A stretch of 22,552 nucleotides of DNA from Conidiobolus incongruus B7586 (lineage: Eukaryota > Entomophthoromycota > Entomophthoromycetes > Entomophthorales > Conidiobolaceae): positions 1 through 22,552 of the forward strand of contig JNEM01015900.1 in the NCBI GenBank assembly GCA_000697335.1. The letters are read 5' to 3'. Shown piece by piece: positions 1 through 10,790 of the stretch. The notes beneath the pieces were generated by a model. The model was not told where the DNA came from, searched no databases, and saw only the letters and a program-made list of their open reading frames with translations. The translations under genes and the position numbers were made by a program. The stretch's first letter is position 1. Every line of letters starts with the position of its first letter.

Positions 1-620
1 ACTTACTAAGATATAATTAAAAACCAAGGTTTTTATATTAAATTATTATAATTGATATTTTTTAAATTTTTTATCAGAATATAAATTGAAATATTAAATT
101 AAATCAATTTTTTTTTATAAATTCCTTTAAATAAACATTATATTGATAAGCAAATATTAATTTTTATAATAAATTAAAATAATATATCTTATTTTTATTT
201 AATTCTTAACAGAAAATTAATTAATACTAAACTTTATATTGAATTTTTAAATAAGACTATTTTTATTTAATATTTTTAATATAAAATAACAAAATTTATT
301 ATTTAAATAATAATTATAAAATATATAAAGTAAGTTAAAGCTGTAAAATACTTTTTAATTAATAAATACTAAAAAAAACTACCATATTTAATATATTCTT
401 TACATTATAACTTAAGTAATTATAATTATTTTAGGTAATTAAAAAACTAGCTTAAAAAAAGAAAATTTTTGCAAAAAAATTTAATTGGTTTATAAAATAT
501 CAAATTTTAATTTTTATAAAAAGAAATATTTTTTAGGTATTAAAACTTTGTTAAAAATATAACAAAAAGTTATTAGAAATAAAAAAAATTAATAATTTTA
601 TAATATATATTTACTTTTAT
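1..620. other. Very AT-rich tract without genes
   Basis: I see no gene here. The tract is almost entirely A and T, with long T and A runs and few CA or TG steps. In this it resembles the right-hand repeat block more than the DNA between 620 and 17600. It may be the edge of a mutated repeat that continues to the left of the window. No terminal repeats or protein motifs could be recognised, so this is inference from composition only. Confidence 0.4.
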
Positions 621-1050
621 TTTTTATATATTAAAATATTTATTTTTTTTTCAATCACAAAAAATTCCCATTATTTAAATTACAAAGTAATAGAATTCAA
701 AATATATTTTAAAAATTGATTAATTTAATTTGATTTTGAAATTATATAATATATTAGCAAATTATAATACTTGGGATTAATATTTGCATTTTATTGTATA
801 TTATTCAAATTTATATGATTTGTACAGTTGAATTGATTTAACAATTTTGTTGGATGGATTACCCATATTCTTTGCTATTGAAATGGTTACTGTATTAATT
901 TCAAAATAATTATGGTTTAAATCAATTCAGGTAGTTGTAGTTGTAATTGTAGGTTAATAGATATAATTCAAAATTTTCATAAATCTCAGAAATAAATTAT
1001 ATTTTATAAAGTGAGATTTATCAAGATAATTAATCATATAGCAACATAAT

Positions 1051-1088
1051 AAATAGTACTCGCGGAATGGTGCTATGAACCACTATTT
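1051..1088. other. Small imperfect hairpin in a GC-richer patch
   Basis: The seven bases at 1051-1057 (aaatagt) are the exact reverse complement of 1082-1088 (actattt). Inside them, ggt at 1069-1071 can pair with acc at 1079-1081, leaving a 7-base loop and an 11-base left bulge that contains the unusual cgcgg. The tggt word recurs at 1096-1099 and could pair instead with acca at 1079-1082. It does not fold as a tRNA and no known structured RNA is recognised. It may be chance. Confidence 0.2.
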
Positions 1089-2824
1089 ACTAAATGGTGA
1101 ATAATATAATTAAATGATTATTAATAAAAAAGATGTATCTTTAGTAATTATTTTGAAAACATAATTTTATAATCTATTCACAAAAACAAAAACTATCGTT
1201 AATAAAACTGGATTCTTAAAAATAAATATTTCTCTTATTATTGTTATGTTATCATTATATGATTCTTGAAAATTTTTAAATATTAATTTATGCAATTGCT
1301 AACTATTATCTAATATAAATAAGTATAGAGAATTAAATGGAGAAAATTAAGCAATAACCAATTTTGAGGAAAAATTTACAATTTGAGTTCAGTCTTAATT
1401 AAGAGATATATAACAAAATATCAAAACTGTTAACTTCTAAAATATATTAAAATAAATAAATTTTTATAGTTAAATTGAGTAAATTTTAAGGTCTAAAAAA
1501 GTGGGTTTGTAATTAGGCATGGAGAAACCTATTTCATAATGCTTCCGAAAGGTCAAAATTGTTAAGTAAACTTTCTCTTTTTAGAAATTTTAACCCAAAA
1601 GCACAGTTTAGTTATTTAGTAATTAGGAATACAAAAATAAATGATTCTATTGTAATTCATAATATTATTTTATATACATTATGTTTAATATCAAACACAA
1701 TTCAAATTTCAATGAAATAGAACTTAATACAAAATATAAATGAAAGTACACTTCCGCTTAAGTAATGTTAAAAAACTTCATTAATCAATATACATGTGCA
1801 ATTTGAAATTAAATATATTGGGACTAAGTTTTCTATGTTCCAAACTGTTCATCATTAGCATAAAAAATTTTAACTTATCTCATTCAAACGCTATTAAATC
1901 AACACGATATCATTGTATCAAAATCAATTACAGAGTATATAATTTATCATCACATTGTAAAAATAAGCAAAACTGTCTATTCCCAAACAAATAATGTTGA
2001 TTTTGAAATTAATCAAATCATCTAATATTATGGAAATATAGTATTGGATAATTTGCACAGGTTGGTTAAATATATTAATATATATTTCTTATTTAAATTG
2101 TTATTTAAAAGTTATAATCTGAAAATTTCAAACAAACATTTTGATTAATTAATCATAATTTTAAATAAATAAATAGAAAATTACCTATAATGAGTTGTGA
2201 TACAAATATCGAAAAGTAATTATAATTATTAAAATTTTGATTCTATTCAACTATAAGGGGCATATTTTATAATGTTTCCGTTATTACTTTGAATGAAGAC
2301 TGGGCATTCAATCAATCATAATTAATTTGTGCACCACAAATATGCAAAATATGAAATTGCTATTGATTTAATGCTAGTGTATATTGTTATATTAAATAAT
2401 GTTTAATTAATTAACAAAAATTGATAAAACTTTTAAGATAATAATTTGTGACTATATCACAAAAATTTAAAATTAATCAATTTAAGATTTTTGTAATGCT
2501 AATAATAGGTATTGTAACTAAATAATAATGAATTATTGAATTGAATTTCTATATATCCATCAAAATGAATATAAATAAATTAAACCTATTGTAAAATTTC
2601 TAGTATTTGTATAATATTGATTAATTATTGGTATATATAATATTAAATACTTTTTATTCTAAGTATGCATTATACTAGAAATAGTTTTAATGACAAAATA
2701 TTACAGTTATATCGAATTAAATAATAATAATAATAGCTATATTCAAAGGCAATATTTAAATATTATTAAATTTTAAAATGGCTATAATTACTAAAAATAT
2801 TAGCGGTTAGTTCAATTAAATTTA

Positions 2825-2965
2825 TGGATTGAAATATTTTTTACTATTTCTACTTCCCCCCGATTAATGCTTGAATTTCATGCTGCAGCTTGCTCTCTAA
2901 ACTCTTTAGTAAACTATTTTACCATATCTTTATAAAACTCATTAGTAATATTTATTTATTTGCCA
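2825..2965 (-). other. Coding-like relic, family unknown
   Basis: This patch has more G and C than its surroundings. One minus-strand frame reads as a hydrophilic, charged stretch of roughly 40 residues with a protein-like mix (E, K, R, Q, A). It is interrupted, so it is at most a fossil. I cannot assign a family. A decayed transposable-element or host-gene exon are both possible. Confidence 0.2.
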
Positions 2966-3426
2966 TAGTAGATACAGTGAATAAGAATATTATATAGAGT
3001 TATAATCAATACTCAAAGCACAATAATAAAAACAAGTAAAATCGGATATTACACAAAAATTCCGAAATTAAAGAAAAGTACCTCAATTTGATAGTGGAAA
3101 AATTAGTATTAATATTCATACTAATTATATCAAAGTTTTGAGCATAAAAGAATACTATTAAAAGTTTAAAATATTTTATCGCTTATCCTTTGGAATAAAA
3201 TATTATTTTGAATAAAAATTTAAAATTTTTTAATAAAGAAAATAATGCACATTATTATTAATGAAATCAACTTTTCTAAAAAAAATTTAAATAAATAAAC
3301 AATAATAATAATAAAATAATTTGATTTTATTGGTCGATTGTAAATTATATGGATCAAATTACTTAAGTATCGAATACTAAAAAAGTTATAATAGTCGATA
3401 ATTAAATATATCATGTGGGTAGAAAA

Positions 3427-3525
3427 GATTATGCAAATATACTATTTTATAAAAATAGGGTGAAAGCTTTAATTGATATAAATATGGCAATTGGTAATTA
3501 CTTAACATTTGAAATTACAATCGAG
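3427..3525 (+). repeat. Duplicated promoter/leader block, copy 1
   Basis: The roughly 100 bases before the first 7TM gene align with 7123-7218 before the decayed copy, including a shared run gatataaatatggca just upstream of both start codons. The block holds a TATA box (3448-3455). It also reads open in frame with the gene and contains an in-frame ATG at 3484. That could add 14 residues, but the TATA position places the likely transcription start near that ATG. I therefore read the block as core promoter plus short leader. Confidence 0.6.
3448..3455 (+). promoter_or_regulatory. TATA box of the first 7TM gene
   Basis: The sequence is TATAAAAA, 78 nt before the ATG at 3526. The same spacing of 78 nt is found in the decayed copy (TATAAAAG at 7141), and similar boxes precede the two minus-strand genes. 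A ggGtgaaag word just downstream resembles ggTtgaaag after the TATA of the 15668-16540 gene. Individual TATA words are common in such DNA, so the support comes from the conserved position. Confidence 0.55.
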
Positions 3526-4410
3526 ATGGATAATTCATCAGGAAATATAAAGAATGTTGCATTTTATCTTAGGTGGACAGACGTAGGTATTAATTGCGTT
3601 TTAATCACATTGGATATTTATATATTGGTTATTATATTAACAACAAGGATAGAAAATTGTATTGAATGGAGTTTTACTAAGATGACTGTAATATTGGATA
3701 TTTTTTATGCAAGCGTAACTATAACAAATTATCTCCTTTATTCAGTTAATCCAGATTCAATAATATTATGTCAAGTTTTTGGGATTCTTAAGCCTTCTCT
3801 ATTCGCTATTTGTCTAGTATCGATAGTACTTTTGATGAGTATAAGATTTTCAAGATATTGCTTGAATTATATTATAAAAAATTGGGTATGGTATTTAATC
3901 TTAGGATTTTTGATTTTATTAGATCTAGGCATCTGTTTATATTTTGCGATATTAGAAAAGATGAGACCAACCATATTGGGTTACTGCTTTATTGATCCAC
4001 TGGAAGACCAGATTTCGAGGTGGATGATGCTATTTATTTTATTTATAGCGGGTATCGCTTCAATTATTATTCTAACAAATTATCTATGTCTCTGTAGGTT
4101 GGGATTCCAAATGGGGACATATATTAGTAGTGAAAATATACCAATTGACAAAAATTCTATTATTGAAAAATCAGTTAGGATAATTATTGCAAAATCGCTA
4201 AGTATCGCATTAGCCTATTCAATAACAATATATCCAAAAATAGTATCTGTTGCATACATGGTGGTTCGGCAGAGATCAATTAGTCCCTGGTATGATTTGA
4301 TAGCTGATTTTCTATTGAGCCAAAATACAATCCCAAATCTCTTGACTACATTATTATTGAATCGTGTAATTCGAAAGAGATTTTTTAATTTTTCAAATTT
4401 CAGGGTTTAA
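3526..4410 (+). CDS. Class A-like seven-transmembrane receptor, copy 1
   Basis: A 294-residue integral membrane protein with seven hydrophobic segments at about 17-39, 49-74, 80-108, 119-141, 166-190, 218-246 and 254-279. Class A GPCR landmarks are visible: D30 and D58 (28 apart, as positions 1.50 and 2.50), C82 at the start of TM3, R107 exactly 25 residues later, C154 in the loop before TM5 (likely disulfide with C82), P237 in TM6 and N267-P270 in TM7. The DRY site reads I-R-F. The N-terminus has an NSS glycosylation sequon at residue 3. The start at 3526 was chosen because it makes the protein align without a gap with its 289- and 290-residue paralogues (W17 in all). An in-frame ATG at 3484 would give 308 residues. 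The C-terminus is about five residues longer than its paralogues. It is probably a plasma-membrane receptor. The ligand and G-protein coupling are unknown. No introns are needed. Confidence 0.85.
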   Translation: MDNSSGNIKNVAFYLRWTDVGINCVLITLDIYILVIILTTRIENCIEWSFTKMTVILDIFYASVTITNYLLYSVNPDSIILCQVFGILKPSLFAICLVSIVLLMSIRFSRYCLNYIIKNWVWYLILGFLILLDLGICLYFAILEKMRPTILGYCFIDPLEDQISRWMMLFILFIAGIASIIILTNYLCLCRLGFQMGTYISSENIPIDKNSIIEKSVRIIIAKSLSIALAYSITIYPKIVSVAYMVVRQRSISPWYDLIADFLLSQNTIPNLLTTLLLNRVIRKRFFNFSNFRV

Positions 4411-7122
4411 TTCCGAATGTATTTATCAAAATATGAATAAAAATCTAATATTAAAAATTAATCAATTATTTCAAAATATAATCTCTTCATCTCTTATCAC
4501 CTTATATTCAATTTAATGTTCCTTTAAATTTTGAATTTTACTTTTAACTATTTCAAGACTTTTTGGTTATACCTTAGACACATACAGATTGAATGAAACC
4601 TAGTCTATGTACTAATATATCTTCTATATATTTAAATTATTTGCGATCTAAAGTTTTCAACATACATTTATCTAAAATTTTATCATATATTCAATGTTGA
4701 ATTCAATTGGATAAAGATCCATAAAATAATATCAATTTATTAAATTATGTAAAATTATATGATATAAATATTTTGAAATTTATTGTAATTTTCAATTATA
4801 TTAAAAATACTATATTTTTTCACTTCATTCTATAAATTTATTTTACTAAGCAGAATATTGTATTAGTCAAAGCAAAAGTTATGCACAATCAGAATGATTA
4901 AATATGTAAGTTTCAACTTCATCCAAACTTTAAGCTATCAAATTCAAGAAAAATATCTTTATCAAATAAGCTAAAATTGATCATTAGTATTCTTAATATC
5001 ATATTAGTGCAACCATTTGAATTTGAAATGAATATTTATATTAGATATTTTTACTTACCCAAATTTTAATATTGAATTTATATTAAAATATAACTTGTAT
5101 AATTTTATTGAAGTTTTGAAATATGATAATTATATATTTTAATTTAATTTATTAGAAAATTTTAATATTTGAATTTTGTTTTTAAAATTTTGAAAAATTT
5201 ATTATTTTTTTAAAATTATTCATAAAAGCTTGGATTTCATTTATTATTCATTAAATTAAAAATTTATTTTTCTGTAATGGTATAGAATTATATATAAATT
5301 TCATTAATATGGAAAATTCATTTGGATATATATAATGAATATATTAACAATAATATTATTAATAAACTAAATACAAAATAATCTTATATATCTAGAATTC
5401 AATTTTAAAAATTTATCAGATTTCAAAAGTTATAATATCTTTTTATAAAATAGATTCTTTTAGTGAATTATATTGATATATATTTATATTAGATTTTAGC
5501 AAATTTCCATTTATATTAGTTATCAAATTAATCAATTACTAAATTCATTTTTATTAACAAAAGAGGTGCATAAATTTACCAATATAAGTGTTTTTAATAA
5601 GAAGACATTTATAAATATAATATATTAAAAAGTTGAATAATATATTAAAAATTAATATTAAAAGCAATAAACTTGAAAATTTTTGTCAATATTTATAGTT
5701 GGATATTAGAGAATAATTAAATTCTCATAAATGATGATAATTTTTATATCTTTCAAATATTTGATAAAATTATTATTTTATACTAATAAATAGGGATATA
5801 AAGGATTTATTATATTAAATATTAGATATATTTACATTATTAGTATTATTTTTGAGTTATATATCAGCAAGATTCATATCTTATGTAGTTAAGATATCTA
5901 TATTTCTTTGTTTCTATATGACTAATTTTTTTTAACTCAATCAAATCAAATTATAAATTTTTTTCATATCAAAATTGAAATTTAAATAGAAATAGAAATA
6001 GCATGTATCAGAACTTTATCTAAAAAAATTATTGGAATATTATTAATAAACCTATCAAACGGAACTTTATTTTTTTTCAATATTTTATAATGATATACTA
6101 GAAATCGAAGTTGATATATATATAACTATATAATTAAATAATAACAATAATCCCTATATATTGCTTTTACTGACTTGTACTTTCTAAAATATTGTATCAG
6201 CTTGTATATTTTATTAATAAATAATATACTTATGATTATAATTAATCTATAATAAAATTTTTTAATTAAATCAAATACTAACATGTCAAAATTTTTATTT
6301 CGGTGATTTTTTTTATTCAAACTTAATCAAATATATTTAATTTTAATAATAATAAAATTATTGTTTTATTTAACCTTAGTTTGTTATATTATAAATTTAA
6401 TATTTTGATTTTTGTTAATATTGGGTTCAAAGTAAAAGATTATATTGTAATAATAGCTAAATACTAATTTGTCAAGATTATCAATAATTTAAATAAATTT
6501 TATAATTAATAATTTAATTATTTGACAAAATATCTCTATAGTACTTGTCCTCTTCATACTAAATAAGGTGATTAGTTCATTATAAAAAATGATGAATTTT
6601 TAACTATAAATATTGTATGAGTATTTATTAACTGAATTGACTTTAATACAAGTTGGGGTCTAAAAACTAAGGGTGGTATTATAATAAAAAATATATTTTA
6701 ATAGTTATATTAAAATGGATAATATAGAATTATTGATTTAATATAGTTTAATGATAATTTTATGAAAATCATTAATAATGAGATAAAAATTTAAAAATTT
6801 TTAAAGATATAGAAATGATATTAATATTCAAGTAAATATAATAGTTTTATTTTCCATAAATATTAATTAAATATTTTATATCAATATTTGAATATAAACA
6901 ATAATGACTGATAGTGATTCTAAACAACCTAACAATATTCACCATGATAGATTATCTTAATAATCTCCTTAAATATATAAGCAATATTGATTAAAAAAAA
7001 TCCATAATCATTTGGCTCTACTAGTTAAATAGATTCTATCTGAAAAATTAAATATGAATAGCTAAATTCTGATAATTATATTCTATATTGTAATTGAAAT
7101 ATAATCTATGAGAAGGTAAATT
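4411..7122. other. AT-rich intergenic spacer
   Basis: No gene, RNA or clear repeat was recognised in this 2.7 kb between the first 7TM gene and its decayed copy. The longest frame (64 codons, 6126-6320, minus) is dominated by I, Y, F, K and N. That is the expected translation of random AT-rich DNA, and it has no motif. Confidence 0.5.
4436..4441 (+). terminator. Possible polyadenylation signal
   Basis: AATAAA lies 26 nt after the stop codon of the first 7TM gene. The position fits a short fungal 3' UTR, but the hexamer is common in DNA of this composition. Confidence 0.3.
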
Positions 7123-7218
7123 GATTTCAATATAATATATTATAAAAGTGGATTAAAAACTTTGATAGATATAAATATGGCATTTTGTTATCATTTTAAA
7201 CTTGATATTTTAATCATT
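7123..7218 (+). repeat. Duplicated promoter/leader block, copy 2
   Basis: Aligns with 3427-3525 upstream of the intact gene and leads into the start codon of the decayed copy. It shows that the duplication included the promoter. The encoded frame KxLIDINMA just upstream of the ATG is shared with copy 1. Confidence 0.6.
7141..7148 (+). promoter_or_regulatory. TATA box retained by the decayed 7TM copy
   Basis: TATAAAAG, 78 nt before the ATG at 7219, the same distance as in the intact copy at 3526. Its retention suggests that the copy could still be transcribed, or that the decay is recent. Confidence 0.45.
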
Positions 7219-8119
7219 ATGAATATATCATTAAAAAATATTGAGAATGTTACATCGTATTTAAGATAGACAAATGTGAGGATAAATTACTTTTTAATCG
7301 TATTGGATATTTATATTTTGGCTATAATATTAACATCAAAGATAGAAAGTCGTATTGAATATACTTTTACCAAAATAGCAGTAATATTAGATATTCTTTA
7401 TGCAGGTGTGACTATAACTAATTTTTCTCTCTCTTCAGCGTTTCACAAATCAATAATATCATGCCAAGTTTATGGGGCTATTCAACCTTCACTATTCGCT
7501 ATTTGCCTAGTATCAATACTAATTTTGATAGGAATAAGATTATCAAACTATTTTTTGAAATTTGCTGTTCAAGATTAGATGTGGTATTTTATCATTGTCT
7601 TGTTGATTTTATTAGATCTGGGCATCTGTTTATATTTTGCGATATCAGAAAAGATGAAACCAACCATTTTGGGTTACTGCTTTATTTATTTGCTGGAAGA
7701 CGAAGTATCAAGCTATATAAGCTTATTGGTTCTAATCATTACAGTGGTTGCTACGATTATAATTATGCTAAATTATACCCTATTATGTTGTTTAGGACAC
7801 AAAATGGGGTCTATATTACCAGTGAAAGTTTATCAATTTATGTAGATTCTATTGTGAAAATTCGGTCAGAATTGTTATTGTAAAATCTGTAAATATTAGG
7901 TTAACATATTCGATAGACATTTATCCAAAATTTGTATCAGCGTCATTCTTGGTGTTTTGACAACAATCTATTAGCCCTTGTTTTGATTTGATAGCTGATT
8001 TTTTATTAAGTCAAAATGCATCTCCCAATCTACTGACTACTGTACTATTATATAATTTGATTTATAGGATGTTTTTGACTTTAAAAAATTCAGCCAGTGA
8101 ATATATTAAGTGTATATAG
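7219..8119 (+). pseudogene. Decayed seven-transmembrane receptor copy
   Basis: This is a host gene copy of the same family as 3526-4410, starting MNISL at the equivalent ATG. It still shows the TM1-TM3 region with D30, D58, the TM3 cysteine and the arginine 25 residues later, the loop motif GYCFI, and near the end the DLIADFLLSQN and PNLLTTVLL stretches of TM7. It is broken by in-frame stops at 7267-7269 (TAG for W17), 7576-7578 (TAG for W120) and 7958-7960 (TGA). There is also a one-base loss near 7808-7820 and a second frame change before 7900. In the loop, the conserved D-P after CFI has become Y-L. The end is placed at the first stop after the TM7 homology. Two of the stops are TGG to TAG. 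A silent or transcribed non-coding role cannot be excluded, but a full-length receptor cannot be made. Confidence 0.85.
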
Positions 8120-10319
8120 TTATTCCAATAAAAATTGAGCAGAAATATGGTGATATATTTGAAATACATACAATCCAATAAAAATAACCATTGATATTAG
8201 CATCATCGATTCTAAAGATATTCAAATAATTATAAAATTGATTTATTTAATAGTAATTATATTGAGTCATTGTGATATATAATAAAATTTTGTTAGCATC
8301 TATGATTCCATTTAAAAATTTAACCAAATCAAAAGTATTTAGAAACTAAAATTTTAATATAATTACTACTTTAGCTTAATTCTTTAATTGATAAAAAATT
8401 CTTGTTCCTATTATATTTACAAAAAATATATAAAAATCTCAAATAAACTAGGATAAATATTCATTAATCTGTAATGTAATTGGCTAAATAAAGTATTGAA
8501 CTTTTGAATTAAACAAAAATAAACATTAACATGCATTTCGATACTCTTTTACCTAATAAATATTTATTCTGTATATAGAAATAATCAAAATTTGAATTAT
8601 TATAGTATTTGTACAATTAATCAATCTCTCAGAGCAATTAATATTAAATTAGAATTCAAATTAAATTTGTTATACATGAATCCTGTTTTAAATTTATACC
8701 ATTTTTCGGCACAGATTAGCGAATGCTAAAAGAATAATTAATACTAAATCTATTTAAAATGTGTATAAAGCCTTATTACCTATGGTTAAATATTTATTAA
8801 TATCCATGTTTAAAATATTACATCACAAGTATTAAATTGATATCATTGCAAATTGATTAAAATTTATAGGATTGATAATTTAATTATATTTATTTTGATT
8901 TATATTTTAATTATATGTTAATATAATAGTTGAATAATGGATTTTAAAATTGATATTGATGTGTAATAATTATAATTGCAGAATGTAACATGGTATTTAA
9001 TATTCAGAATAATATATTTATATACTCTATAACACAGACCCGCAATTAAATGAAATATGATAAACAAAATTTTCAATGTAAAAAAAGATCTCAAAATTAA
9101 ATATAATATTATACTTTGCTAAAATATGAATCAATTTTCATTCTAAAATTTTGAATTTTTTTTTCATTATTCAAAACAATTAATTGTATTATAGATTTTA
9201 TATTACTTTAAAAATACTCTATTACTATTAACAATTTATTGTTATCTGAATAATATATTTTTAATATAAAATTTGAAATATATTAAATATACAAAATGAG
9301 ATACATTAAATTTCAGGATCCAGAAGAGTTTTATGCTGTCACATACTTTGAAAATACAGAGAAGTCTAATTGTCCTAATAATTCTTCATTTGAATTAATT
9401 TCATATAATTTTGACTAAAATTTGGATTGATAAATAATTTTAAATAATTCAAAGTAGAATAATATATTATAGTGAAAAATATTTAAAGTATCAATATATC
9501 ACAGTTATTTGGATATTAAAAATTTTACCAAATAAATTGGAATTAAAACGGAACAGTTTTAGGATTGATTAATATGATAAAAAGGTTATATATAATTTAT
9601 TATAAAATATAAATTGTTAAATAATTAAAAAACTTAGTCTATAACTAATCAATATATTATATTTAGCTCAAGGGAAGTAAATATTGTTAGCTAAGCAACC
9701 TATTTTTAAAGTTTAATTTCCATTAATCAGTTGTTTTACTATGTTTTCATCACTTATAACATAATTCGTTGTTTCGTAACATCATTTTAATTTAATAATC
9801 AGTCAATAATTTTGTCATACAATGAATCAATTAATATTGCAATTTTTACCAAATTTATTCATCGAATCTTGAAATATTAATGTGGTATCATCTATTTAAT
9901 AAATATGAGAGTAATATGAATATAAATTAATCAAATATTTCAAATCAGATTCGAAATACGGACTTTTGGAAAAATATAATTTAGAAATTAATTTTAACCT
10001 TTGGAGTTATGTGCATATTATGAATCAAGTGGAATCTATTTAATTCCAATTAATCATAATTTATATATATTTATTTTTAAGTGATGATTTCATGATTAAT
10101 CTATATCCTGAGAATGAGTAATACTTTAAATTTGTAATTTCTTTATTAATTCTATTTACATATAAATTTTCAATTTAAATAAAAAATATTTTGAAAATAT
10201 TGCCAAACTATTAATTAAATTTTGTTAAAATAAATTATTAATTGTTAATATTAAAGATAATGTTGAAATAGTCATGGATTGAATTAATATCAATTATGAT
10301 TGAAAATAGTAAAAAATAG
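8120..10319. other. AT-rich intergenic spacer
   Basis: No gene with recognisable homology. The one patch of note is a short coding-like frame at 9296-9418, listed separately. Otherwise the DNA shows no RNA genes, tandem repeats or transposon motifs that I can recognise. Confidence 0.5.
9296..9418 (+). CDS. Possible 40-residue ORF or terminal exon
   Basis: An ATG-to-TAA frame encoding 40 residues with a protein-like composition (acidic, with F, Y, C and P) and more G+C than its flanks. The frame contains a 3' splice-like tttcag after codon 7, so the patch could be the last exon of a gene whose earlier exons I cannot find. There is no recognisable domain. Chance frames of this length are common here. 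Only the composition makes it worth listing. Confidence 0.15.
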   Translation: MRYIKFQDPEEFYAVTYFENTEKSNCPNNSSFELISYNFD

Positions 10320-10790
10320 AACTAGACATTATGTCTATGTCAGGGGTTAACACTAACAACAATTGGTTTTACAAGCTTAAATAAGGAATCACCAGTGGTA
10401 AATGATAAATTACTACAGAATTAAGGGAAATTATTGGGGTTCATTAAAGTAGGTGAAAATAATTTGCTATGAATCAGGTTCTTCAAATAAAGTAAATATC
10501 TCACACTTGTCACAATTCAACATTTTTGTGAGGGTTACAAGAAAAACTTAGAGACTGTATACTTTTGAAAATGAAGATAGAAGATATGTTTATTAGTTTG
10601 CTTATGATAATCTTATATTAGGTTCCATTGTTGATTTTTGTGGACATGAATAACTTATGGGCAGAAAGTAATAGGATCAACTAGTTCATAGGATGTGATA
10701 TCTCTAATGTGACTTCTCAAATCCTGTGGTAATCAGAGTTTCTTGAGTAATTAACAGGATTATTCTCCATCATCTATTACAAAATTTAAA
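10320..10790 (+). mobile_element. Broken Ty1/Copia pol fragment (fossil)
   Basis: This is the most G+C-rich patch outside the 7TM genes. Read on the plus strand, it shows in the correct order the tail of a Copia reverse transcriptase (the FAVNQV-like region) and the RNase H segment with the STSGY-like and S-S-K-x-Q-like motifs. No LTRs, gag or integrase are seen, so it is a fragment of roughly 0.5 kb. It is heavily broken, with more than five breaks. CA and TG steps are still frequent, unlike the Gypsy fossil at the right end, so the two decayed differently. Confidence 0.6.

Larger units (their letters stand above)
620..3426. other. Intergenic DNA with coding-like scraps
   Basis: No convincing gene is present. 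The DNA is AT-rich, but CA and TG steps are frequent, unlike the two ends of the window. Three small patches stand out by higher G+C and by coding-like stretches: about 835-957 (+, hydrophobic), about 1500-1620, and about 2825-2965 (-). A reading frame of 66 codons at 1794-1994 (+) begins with ATG but has no recognisable motif, and its length is within what chance gives in DNA this long. A short hairpin lies at 1051-1088. Confidence 0.5.

Noticed and set aside
1794-1994. 66-codon frame as a gene
   Set aside because: No motif or homology is recognised, its composition is close to random AT-rich translation, and frames this long are expected by chance in 22 kb on six frames.
1528-2280. Near-repeat of about 20 bases at 1528-1547 and 2261-2280 (atttYataatgYttccg)
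   Set aside because: The similarity stops at both sides and no third copy was seen, so it is too short to call a repeat.
3220-3414. 64-codon minus-strand frame
   Set aside because: It consists largely of I, F, Y, L and N, typical of random AT-rich DNA, and it overlaps the promoter side of the first 7TM gene.
3415-3525. N-terminal extension of the first 7TM protein starting at 3415
   Set aside because: Position 3415 is GTG, not ATG. The extension has no counterpart in the two minus-strand paralogues, and it overlaps the TATA box shared with the decayed copy.
6126-6320. 64-codon minus-strand frame in the spacer
   Set aside because: Low-complexity composition, no motif and no supporting promoter or neighbour.
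7461-7883. 140-codon frame overlapping the decayed receptor copy as a separate gene
   Set aside because: It is a shadow frame of the receptor homology for most of its length. Only its last part follows the receptor frame, after a frame change.
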